This document shows, piece after piece, positions 18,688 to 26,270 of a DNA stretch of 64,000 nucleotides. The notes under the pieces are model-generated. The model was not told the origin of the DNA. It saw nothing but the letters and a program-made list of their open reading frames with translations, and did not search any database. The translations under genes were made by a program, and so were the position numbers. The first letter of the stretch is position 1, and each line of letters opens with the position of its first letter. This DNA is from an uncultured Bacteroidales bacterium (GTDB taxonomy: Bacteria; Bacteroidota; Bacteroidia; Bacteroidales; UBA932): the NCBI GenBank assembly GCA_944322605.1, contig CALUPD010000037.1:1-64000 (forward strand), given 5' to 3'.

Positions 18688-19206
18688 ATGACTGCAACAG
18701 AAACTAAAGCAACCCTTTACAGCCTGAATTACAGCGATGCCAAAACATACATGGTCGCTGCGCTGTTCATTGCGGGAAACATCATCCTTCCCCAACTCTG
18801 CCACATGATTCCTGACGGCGGATACATATTCCTGCCGATATATTTCTTCACGCTTGTGGCCGCCTACAAGTACGGGTGGAAAGCCGGGCTTCTTACGGCG
18901 ATAGCATCCCCGCTGATAAACTCGGCGGTTTTCGGAATGCCTGCTCCGGCGGTTCTTCCGATCATACTTATAAAGTCAGCGATGCTCGCCATGATTGCAG
19001 GCCTTGCGGCATCCTATTTCAAGAAAACCGCATTGGTGCTGTTCGCGGCAGTAGTGCTTTCCTACCAGATATTGGGAGGGCTTGCAGAATGGGCCATTAC
19101 CGGAAGCCTTGCAGCCGCCTTGCAGGATTTCAAGCTCGGATTCCCGGGAATACTGATTCAGATATTCGGAGGCTGGGCCGTCGTTAAATACCTAATACGC
19201 AAATAA
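18688..19206 (+). CDS. ECF-transporter-like membrane protein
   Basis: This is a hydrophobic protein of 172 residues with about five to six membrane segments (AALFIAGNIILPQL, GYIFLPIYFFTLVAAYKYGWKAGLLTAI, VLPIILIKSAMLAMIAGLA and more). The size, helix number and the PIYFFTLVAAYKYGWKAG segment resemble substrate-binding S components of energy-coupling-factor transporters. The substrate cannot be inferred. The start is the ATG at 18688; an in-frame start at 18610 would overlap DUF1893 deeply. The tatA ATG begins 2 nt after its stop codon, so it is part of the same transcript. Confidence 0.65.
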   Translation: MTATETKATLYSLNYSDAKTYMVAALFIAGNIILPQLCHMIPDGGYIFLPIYFFTLVAAYKYGWKAGLLTAIASPLINSAVFGMPAPAVLPIILIKSAMLAMIAGLAASYFKKTALVLFAAVVLSYQILGGLAEWAITGSLAAALQDFKLGFPGILIQIFGGWAVVKYLIRK

Positions 19207-19207
19207 C

Positions 19208-19450
19208 ATGGCACCGCTGTTTATCGGAGGCATAGGATTGCAGGAAATCCTTGTCATCGCCCTCGTCGTGCTTCTTTTCTTCGGAGGGCGCAAAATACCG
19301 GAACTGATGAAAGGAATCGGCAAAGGCGTGCGCTCGTTCAAGGACGGCATGAACGGGATAGAAGACGATATTAACGAAGACAAGGGCAAAAAGACCGCAA
19401 AAGACGAAACTGTAAATCCCGACGGCGGCACGCCGGAAAAGAACAATTAG
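19208..19450 (+). CDS. tatA: Twin-arginine translocase subunit TatA
   Basis: This is the pore- or patch-forming subunit of the Tat pathway, which exports folded proteins. The protein has 80 residues: an N-terminal membrane helix (LQEILVIALVVLLFFGG), the family hinge FGGRKIPEL, an amphipathic helix (MKGIGKGVRSFKDGMNGIED) and a charged tail. No separate TatB is present in the window, as is common where TatA is bifunctional. It follows the ECF-like gene by 1 nt. The two proteins with visible Tat signals lie upstream in the same cluster, which suggests a locally dedicated export system. Confidence 0.95.
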   Translation: MAPLFIGGIGLQEILVIALVVLLFFGGRKIPELMKGIGKGVRSFKDGMNGIEDDINEDKGKKTAKDETVNPDGGTPEKNN

Positions 19451-20036
19451 GCCGCATGGGCGTTGCCTGCGCAAATAACTTATAAGGCCAATCCGGATTT
19501 CGCATATGCCTGCGCATGCCGCTTAATCCGGAGATTGCCTGGAGGTTGCCCGCCGCAGGATAATGCTGTCTCTTTAGCTGCTGCAAAAGGGAATAAAGCA
19601 AAATGCTCATTAGGCATGACTAAGGCAGTTGCCGTCTTCGGCTTTTGCCGTTGCTAAAGGGACTGAATGCCAAACGCCCATTAGGCCAGGACACTTCTCC
19701 CAATGGAACAAGCCGGCCGGCAAGAGGAAATAAACGGTGATACGCCTCCGCTCTCCTGCACGATGCAGACTACCCGCACAGGCCTGCAAGAGGCCTTTAA
19801 CGGCGATACTCCGGACAAGAACAGGCGGAAGGCATTCAGCAAAGGCAGCCTGCGAGCGTATTTCCTCGATAAGCTGCTGCCGCCACTCATGACAACTGCT
19901 CGTGAGAATTATATCCGGCCAGAACAATCAGGCATTTTGCAGACAGCAGGTTCTCTAATTAAAAACAGGATATTGAACAAAGCCCTCCGGGCAGATTTAC
20001 GTCCTCGCATTTAAACTGATTTTCGGACAGAACGAT
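19451..20036. repeat. Degenerate repeats separating tatA and tatC
   Basis: This 586-nt gap holds no gene. Blocks around 19577-19615 and 19647-19690 (CTGCAAAAGGGAAT / TTGCTAAAGGGACT, then ATTAGGC) repeat about 70 nt apart. The word ATTAGGC also spans the tatA stop codon at 19447, so a weak copy of the gene end is possible. Confidence 0.5.
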
Positions 20037-20810
20037 ATGGAAAACGCCACTGGATCATTTTGGGATCATCTCGATGCCCTGCGAAGCGCGATAATAAAAA
20101 TCGCGGCGGCATCCGTATTGTTCGGCGTACTTGCATTCTGTTTCAAGGAAACGCTGTTCCAAATCGTCCTTGCGCCGAAAAATCCAGATTTCATCACCTA
20201 CCGCATCCTCGACAGGATCGCCGGCCTTGCCGGAGGATCCGCAGGAGATTTCAACATAGAGCTGATCAATACCGGACTTGCAAGGCAATTCGTCGTTCAC
20301 ATGAAGACCGCCCTTTGCGCAGGGGCGATTTGCGCGTCGCCGTACATACTGTACCAGATTTTCCGTTTCGTATCGCCGGCCCTCTACTCCAACGAGAGAA
20401 AATACGCCGTCAAGGTAGTCGGATGGAGCTACCTGATGTTCTTTGCCGGGATGTGCATATGCTATTTCCTCATATTCCCGTTGACATTCCGCTTTCTCGG
20501 GACATACCAGGTAAGCGCGGAAGTCGAAAACCTCATATCTCTGGACTCCTACATCTCGACTTTGCTGACCATGTGCCTGACCATAGGCCTTGTCTTCGAA
20601 ATCCCGATACTCGCATGGTTTTTCGCAAAACTCGGATTCCTGACCGCCGGATACATGTCCCGCTACAGAAAGGCCGCAATCATCATAATCCTTACCGTGG
20701 CAGCCATCATCACACCCACGTCCGACGTATTCACCCTATTCGCCGTATCATTGCCGATGTGGCTCCTGTATGAAGCCAGCATACTGATAGTCCGCCGTAC
20801 AGCGAAATAA
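20037..20810 (+). CDS. tatC: Twin-arginine translocase subunit TatC
   Basis: TatC is the receptor for twin-arginine signal peptides. The protein of 257 residues has six membrane segments. The N-terminal cytoplasmic SFWDHLDALRSAI corresponds to the conserved HLxELR region, and the first periplasmic loop is longer than usual, with a Gly-rich segment (AGLAGGSAGDF). The conserved FRFVSPALYSNERKYA and the late ITPTSDVFT motifs are present. It is normally adjacent to tatA; here 586 nt of repeats intervene, so it may be read from a separate promoter that I could not identify. Confidence 0.95.
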   Translation: MENATGSFWDHLDALRSAIIKIAAASVLFGVLAFCFKETLFQIVLAPKNPDFITYRILDRIAGLAGGSAGDFNIELINTGLARQFVVHMKTALCAGAICASPYILYQIFRFVSPALYSNERKYAVKVVGWSYLMFFAGMCICYFLIFPLTFRFLGTYQVSAEVENLISLDSYISTLLTMCLTIGLVFEIPILAWFFAKLGFLTAGYMSRYRKAAIIIILTVAAIITPTSDVFTLFAVSLPMWLLYEASILIVRRTAK

Positions 20811-21649
20811 GGCCGAGGCAGGGCAAGGCTTGAAAAGATTGTCGCAAAACCTTGACCGCCGGTACTGGGACACGTATCCTCGAATGCCCTTGCCGCAAAG
20901 CCGGAACGAAACCAAGAATGCAATGAAACAGCACTATCGTCCAATTCGCACCGTGGTGATAAGGATGAAAAAGGCAATACTACACTACTATCATCCAATT
21001 CGCACCCTGTTTTGGTCAAGCCCAAAAAGTCGGACGAGTCAATGGAACAGCCCTATCATCCAATTTACAGTCATGACTCCATATCGCCTTAGAAAACATC
21101 TATCGAGGGCAAGGGCAAATCGCTGTAAACCCTTAAATGCCTGAAAAGCCGTCCGTACTACGACTCCGGCCTAAATACCCCTCCTTTACCCATGCCAAGG
21201 CAGGGCAAGGCTTGAAAAGATTGTCGCAAAACCTTGGCCGCCGGTACCAAGGCCCGCAACTTCGAATGACCCTTGCCGCAAATCCGGACATGCGAAGCAA
21301 AGGCATGGAATTTCTCTACCCCAGCCTCGAATGCTTTCTGCCGCCAAGATAATCGCGCTCAGTCAACTATAATAAGGGATACTGTCCAGCGCACGCCATT
21401 GCTATAAAGCGCATTCGATTGCAACCCGGATGAGGTTAACATTTCTGTCCAACGCACGCCTTTGCCACAAAGCCATGCATGCAGTCGATTAGCGGCGTAT
21501 CAGGCTGAACTGTTCCAGCACTCCATTGCCGCAAAACCATGCATGCATGCCTTCCTTGATCACCGATTTCGCATGAATCGCGAAATTACCGGTCTAGTAC
21601 GTATTTTCCTGCCTTCCTTCCGGAACACGAATCGCTCTTTGCATAAACC
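20811..21649. repeat. Degenerate tandem array after tatC
   Basis: A ~90-nt block starting AGGCAGGGCAAGGCTTGAAA recurs at about 20816 and 21199. CCAATTCGCACC-type words recur at 20941, 20995 and 21060. GTCCAGCGCACGCC-type units recur at 21384, 21447 and 21512 (spacings 63 and 65). No gene is recognised. Confidence 0.65.
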
Positions 21650-21815
21650 GTAAAATTATCAGTCCACGCCTCATTTTAACATCACTCTGATATACAGCAT
21701 ATTATAAAATACAAACGCGGATTGATCGGGTTTTTGGAGGGCATCGCTCCACGCCTCTATCCAACAACTATATGAATATAAGCACATTGGCAAACGAGCG
21801 CGTGGACACAAATTT
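21650..21815 (+). repeat. Composite palindromic element, copy 3 (core inverted)
   Basis: The left end AAAATTATCAGTCCACGCC (21652-21670) and the following 44 nt closely match copy 5 in the same orientation. The second arm is degenerate (ACGCGGA, 21715-21721). The core then reads CGGGTTTTTGGAGGGCATC, the reverse complement of the core in copies 1, 2, 5 and 6. The last arms are TCCACGCC (21748-21755) and GCGTGGAC near 21800. Confidence 0.8.
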
Positions 21816-22810
21816 CGACGAGAAGATATTTGCCGTACTGACTACCATTTCCCTGCATAATCCCTGTTCCGGAATCCCTATAGAGCTCTCCTAATCCCGA
21901 CTCATTTAATTCAAGGCATATTTTCCATAGCATATGTCGAGAAGATCCATGTGCATAATCCGGCTCGCTAATTATCAATGTGCCTGCCATAAGAAATGCA
22001 GCAGATGCACCATTGGCTACGAGAAGAATAAAAAGCGCGGTGAAGCTGAAGAAAGTCCTGAATGCAGATGCACTATTGACCATGAGAAGAATTCCGAAGC
22101 ATTCTTGAACAAAATACATTTAAAACGCAGCACTATCAGAACCGACTTCAAAAAACAATTCAAGGCTATCCTTGGACAACACATATTTAGAATCGCCTAC
22201 ATATCTCTCTGCAAGAGATAGACTTACGGTACAAAGAGCCTCCCGGACTCCATGACAAAGACATCACACGTCAAGCGAGATGATGTATTTACAGTGCAAA
22301 GAGCCACACGTATCCAATTTACGCGAATTTTACGGCATCATACAAAACTCATAGCGTTCCCAAACCACCATGATTGCGGCGCAACACGCATGACAGCGGT
22401 AGCATAAGGGTCGCCCCGAAGCCAAGAGCTATTTCTGGCAAATTTTTAGAGAGTTCGGCTCTATTCCATTCAAGGTCGCCCCGAAGCCAAGGGATATCTC
22501 CAGTCGCGGCGCAACACGTATGACAGCGATAGCATAAGGGTCGCCCCGAAGCCAAGAGCTATCTCTATTCGTGCTGCAACACGCATGGCAGCGGTCCTGC
22601 TGGTCAGCAAGATTCCTGAAAAACCACCATAGTCGCGGCGTAGCTGTTATGAAAAGCCAATCAGTCCTGAAACAGGCAGCCCTAAAAAATCACCATGAGA
22701 AATCACTATCATCAAATCCCTCGTTTTCAAGAACTCCAAAATCACCCTAAAAAACCACCATGGCCGCGCCGTAACAAAAACGAAAGGACAATCCGGCAAA
22801 CCCGTTCCAT
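21816..22810. repeat. Degenerate array, ending in copies of the DUF2027-Smr gene tail
   Basis: The last part repeats the 3' end of the neighbouring gene. CACCAT within CTAAAAAATCACCATGGTCG occurs at 22820 (the gene itself), 22756, 22691 and 22625, with spacings of 64, 65 and 66 nt. Further left, units with GCGGCGCAACACG and GGGTCGCCCCGAAGCCAAG recur at about 22370-22600. No gene is recognised. Confidence 0.75.
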
Positions 22811-24547
22811 CTAAAAAATCACCATGGTCGCGCCGTAGCCGTATTCACGGAACGAAGCATCCTGCCAGCGGCAATTCCTGTATTCGGATTTAAGAGCCTT
22901 GAGGATGGCCTGGCGAAGCACGCCGTCGCCTTTCCCGTGTATGAACACGACCTTCACGCCCCTTTTCTTGCCGTAATAACGGCCCATCACCCTTCTGAAA
23001 TAATCGAGTTGATAATGCAATATGTCTGAATTTGACATGCCGGCCGTCGTTTCAAGCAAGTTGTCGGCATGCAGGTCGTATTCAGGAATGCCCTTTTCGC
23101 TTACCGTACCGTCTTCCCAGACATTTAGCCTGTCGGCATGATGCGCCTGAGGCTTTCCGCCGCCTTTCCATGCAGAATCCTTAGCGGGAAAACCGTAAAG
23201 GCTGGAACCATGTCCCGAGCCGCTGCGGCCTAAAATCTTCTCATCGCTTGAAATCATGCCGCTGCCTGAAGAAAAGCTTTTGCCCGAACACTTGCCGCCT
23301 GAAATCCTGCCGTCGGAAATCCTGCCACCTGAATCCCTGCCGCTACCGGAAGTCCTGCTGCCGTTTGAAATCCCGCCGCTGCCAAAAGGCATGCCTTTGC
23401 CCGAATCCACGCCGCCAAAATCCTTGCCGCTACAGGAATCCCTGTACATGTCCGGATTCATGCCGCCCGAAGCCCTGCCGCTACCGGAATCAATGCCGTT
23501 ATCCGAACCCATTCCGATAGAGAGACCTGCCTGGCGGGCTGATATTCGCCGCATATCGCCTGATCCGCCTGCCGGGAATGATCGCCCATGCATCCGCGAC
23601 AGATTATCCGATCCGTCAGCGAAACCCGCGTTGCCCGGCCTGTTTCCTCCAACATTCTCCAACAGGGCCTGCTCGATTCCCGGCTTGTCTATTTCATCTG
23701 AAAAACGACAGTCATCATGGCCCGTGCCATGGCCGTTTTCCTTAACGAGCGGAATCACATACGCAGGGAATCCTATATGCCTGTTTTCCTTGAACGACGA
23801 AGCATTCAACAGGACTTTTGGATCAAGAACCGATATAATCTCGAACATATCCTTCATGGCGAACAGGCTCTTCGACTTGAACGGAAGAATCCTCACTATG
23901 AATTTCCTGCTTATCTCATTCAGCCTTGCCCTCGTCAGCCTGAAAATCCTGTCACGGCCATAAGGGCCTGTCGACCCTGCATATTCCACATAATACGCAT
24001 CAGGATTCGTGTTCCTGCTGCCGGCAGCCGGTCGTCTATGCAGCCTGTCATTGCCGCCGGATGCCAGCTCCGGAAATTCCTTTGCCCCGTAGTCAAAAGA
24101 AGCCGGAGAGGAATACCCGTAACCATGATTGCCGCCCGTTCCCTTTCCATAGCCCGTTCCGATGCCGAAAGAACCATGCAAATCCCCAATGGCCTTATCA
24201 TCCGCCTTGACTATGTATTGGACATATATCGAATAATTGCTTTCATTTATGATATAGACATCATAATCCCCGGCAGCCGCGCCAGACTGCGAAACAGGGA
24301 CATAAGCGAGCGATATTTCAAGCATGTCGCCGCCGCGTGTCTGTATCTCTCCAGAAAATGCCTTTTCGGAAGGCTTCGCTCCCGCATCCTTTATAGCTGC
24401 GGATTCCACAACCACGCACTCGCGCTCGGGGCACGGTATCCTGAACCCGTCGGAATCTTCGACAGTCACCGTGCTTCCTTTGATTTCAACAACGCGGCCT
24501 CCGCCGACATCGTTGAGAAACCTGACTATATCTCCTATCCTTATCAT
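22811..24547 (-). CDS. DUF2027/Smr-domain protein with expanded Gly/Ser linker
   Basis: This is a Bacteroidota-type two-domain protein of 578 residues. The N-terminal ~260 residues match DUF2027 (IGDIVRFLNDVGGGRVVEI at the start, KSKSLFAMKDMFEII later). The C-terminal ~90 residues are an Smr domain (DLHADNLLETTAGMSNSDIL, VVFIHGKGDGVLRQAI, DASFREYGYGATMV), a fold that acts on nucleic acids, as a nuclease in other proteins. Relatives are roughly 350-400 residues long. The extra length is a linker of about 170 residues (roughly 305-475) dominated by Gly, Ser, Asp and Met, encoded by short tandem units. Its own 3' end is copied several times downstream. The cellular role is unknown. Confidence 0.85.
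   Translation of the reverse strand: MIRIGDIVRFLNDVGGGRVVEIKGSTVTVEDSDGFRIPCPERECVVVESAAIKDAGAKPSEKAFSGEIQTRGGDMLEISLAYVPVSQSGAAAGDYDVYIINESNYSIYVQYIVKADDKAIGDLHGSFGIGTGYGKGTGGNHGYGYSSPASFDYGAKEFPELASGGNDRLHRRPAAGSRNTNPDAYYVEYAGSTGPYGRDRIFRLTRARLNEISRKFIVRILPFKSKSLFAMKDMFEIISVLDPKVLLNASSFKENRHIGFPAYVIPLVKENGHGTGHDDCRFSDEIDKPGIEQALLENVGGNRPGNAGFADGSDNLSRMHGRSFPAGGSGDMRRISARQAGLSIGMGSDNGIDSGSGRASGGMNPDMYRDSCSGKDFGGVDSGKGMPFGSGGISNGSRTSGSGRDSGGRISDGRISGGKCSGKSFSSGSGMISSDEKILGRSGSGHGSSLYGFPAKDSAWKGGGKPQAHHADRLNVWEDGTVSEKGIPEYDLHADNLLETTAGMSNSDILHYQLDYFRRVMGRYYGKKRGVKVVFIHGKGDGVLRQAILKALKSEYRNCRWQDASFREYGYGATMVIF
23270..23515 (-). repeat. 15/18-nt coding minisatellite in the Gly/Ser linker
   Basis: Successive 15- and 18-nt units of the type CTGCCGCCTGAAATC, CTGCCGTCGGAAATC and CTGCCGCTACCGGAATC follow each other for about 240 nt. 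On the coding strand they give Gly-Ser-Gly-x-x-type units (for example GGRISDGRISGGK). Unit lengths are all multiples of three. Confidence 0.75.
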
Positions 24548-24867
24548 ATCTTATCTGTTTTTAAATCGACTGAACTCCATGCCGCAGGCCTGATGAAATT
24601 ACCCGGAAGCAGGACACAAAATCACGGTCTTTCCCGATAGCCGGACCTTACACATTGCCCGGATACCTGACAGAAAATCACCGGCCTTGAACGACAGCCG
24701 TGGCACGGACAGCCGGACAAACTACCCGAAAAGTTTCCTGTCTTTAGTACTTTGTAAGTACTTTGCACCGTGACTTCAAACGCACAGCCGCGCAAATTAC
24801 CCGAAAGGCCATGCGGGACTCCGACCGGAATCCTGCACAGCCTCCATATTTCATTCAACTACCCGGG
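24548..24867. repeat. Short degenerate repeats between Mrp and DUF2027-Smr genes
   Basis: Words such as AAAATCAC (24618 and 24674) and ACAGCCGGACAAACTACCCG recur in drifted form with a spacing near 56 nt. No gene or terminator is clear. Confidence 0.45.
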
Positions 24868-25932
24868 CTACAACGATGCCGACCTCTCAGCCACGGCCTT
24901 GGCCAAAGAAGCAAAAGCATCGGAGACCGGACCATCTTCCAAAGCCGAAGGAACGCCCTCATCGCCTGATTCCCTGATTCCCTGAACTATAGGAATCTGG
25001 GCGAGCAAAGGCAACCCGAATTTTTCCGCCATGGCCTTGCATCCGTCCTTGCCGAAAATATAATACCTGTTTTCAGGAAGCTCGGCAGGAGTAAACCACG
25101 ACATGTTTTCCACAAGGCCGAGGATAGGCTTGTTTATATCCTTGTTCCTGAACATGTCCACGCCTTTCTCGACATCGGCGAGGGCCACCGCCTGAGGGGT
25201 GCTTACCACGACCGCGCCTGTAAGAGGCATGTCATGCACAAGGGATATATGGATATCGCCTGTTCCCGGAGGCAAATCTATAAGAAGATAGTCAAGCTTG
25301 CCCCATTTTACCTGCAATATCATCTGTTTCAAAGCATTGCACGCCATAGGACCACGCCATATCAAAGCCTGCCCGGCAGGTGCGAAATAACCTATGGACA
25401 TCCATTTCACGCCGAATTTCTCGACCGGAACGATAAGATCCGTTCCTCCGTCTTCCGCTACTTCCACATCAGGCACCTCGTTTTCAGTACCCGTCATCTT
25501 AGGAACTGAAGGACCGTAAACATCGGCATCGGCCAGCCCGACCTTGTACCCCATTTTTGCAAGGGCTACAGCCAGATTGACGGCCACAGTCGATTTGCCC
25601 ACGCCGCCTTTCCCGGAAGCAATGGCGATTATATTGTCAACCTGCGCAAGCTGCGCCTCGTCGAGATTAAGGCCTATGCTTTTCTTGGCCTCCGATTTCT
25701 TCACTATTTCAACCGGCCTGATTTTATAACCGGGGAATTTTTCGGACAACACACCGGATATTTCCTTTTTCAACTCGGAAGCCATGGCGTCCGGAGAAGG
25801 AAACACAAGGTTGAACCTTATCATATCGCCGTCTATCCTAACATCCTCCACCATGCCGAGCGACACTATGTCCTTATCCTTGGCCGGATGGATTATCTCA
25901 GACAAAGCTGATATTATGTCTTCTGTTCGCAT
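24868..25932 (-). CDS. mrp: Mrp/NBP35-type iron-sulfur carrier ATPase
   Basis: This P-loop NTPase is thought to carry or insert Fe-S clusters. The N-terminal ~80 residues are a MIP18/DUF59 domain (IIHPAKDKDIVSLGMVEDV). The ATPase has the deviant Walker A SGKGGVGKS at 106-114, then DADVYGPSVP and LIDLPPGTGD. The CxxC pair usual in ApbC after ENMSWF is absent here (TPAELPEN instead), as is typical of Bacteroidota members, so cluster binding must use other ligands if it occurs. The length of 354 residues is normal. The neighbouring genes give no clue. Confidence 0.93.
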   Translation of the reverse strand: MRTEDIISALSEIIHPAKDKDIVSLGMVEDVRIDGDMIRFNLVFPSPDAMASELKKEISGVLSEKFPGYKIRPVEIVKKSEAKKSIGLNLDEAQLAQVDNIIAIASGKGGVGKSTVAVNLAVALAKMGYKVGLADADVYGPSVPKMTGTENEVPDVEVAEDGGTDLIVPVEKFGVKWMSIGYFAPAGQALIWRGPMACNALKQMILQVKWGKLDYLLIDLPPGTGDIHISLVHDMPLTGAVVVSTPQAVALADVEKGVDMFRNKDINKPILGLVENMSWFTPAELPENRYYIFGKDGCKAMAEKFGLPLLAQIPIVQGIRESGDEGVPSALEDGPVSDAFASLAKAVAERSASL

Positions 25933-26270
25933 AAATATTTATTTTTAAAATGTCTATCGCATTATTGCAAAACCGCAGCAGGCCGTGAAAGCCCGGACGA
26001 CAGGCCCGCCGCCTCGTAAACGGCAGAACCCGCGCGGCAAGCGCGGGCGGCAAATTAACGGCCCGAATATCCATAGCGGACCCGGCACGCATCGGGCCGG
26101 AAAACCGGCTTTCGCGTTCATCTTGCTAAGATAGGCAAAATTCCTGCCTCAGGGTAAAGAAAACCCCGAAAGTTTCATGCACTGCTTCAAGGCGCAGCCC
26201 ATGCTTTCGGGGCGGTTCATTTGGCATTGCCGGACAAAACGGCCGGCACGTCGGTTCAAATTCCGCAAGA
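25933..26270. other. Intergenic region with two hairpins
   Basis: It contains the terminator at 26164-26212 and a second hairpin, CCCGCGC (26029-26035) with GCGCGGG (26041-26047), upstream of mrp. A GGTTCAAATTCC word near 26253 resembles a tRNA T-loop but no tRNA fold surrounds it. Confidence 0.5.
26164..26212 (-). terminator. Terminator of the S46 peptidase gene
   Basis: CCCCGAAAG (26164-26172) pairs with CTTTCGGGG (26204-26212). On the minus strand the stem is followed by TTTTC, as expected for termination of the upstream gene. Confidence 0.65.

Noticed and set aside
22811..24547. The Gly/Ser-rich DUF2027-Smr gene considered a pseudogene because of the repeats
   Set aside because: The reading frame is intact and both terminal domains are complete, so it is kept as a functional gene with an expanded linker.
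26245..26262. GGTTCAAATTCC word resembling the T-arm of a tRNA
   Set aside because: The 5-bp T-stem does not pair and no acceptor, D or anticodon arms are found upstream.
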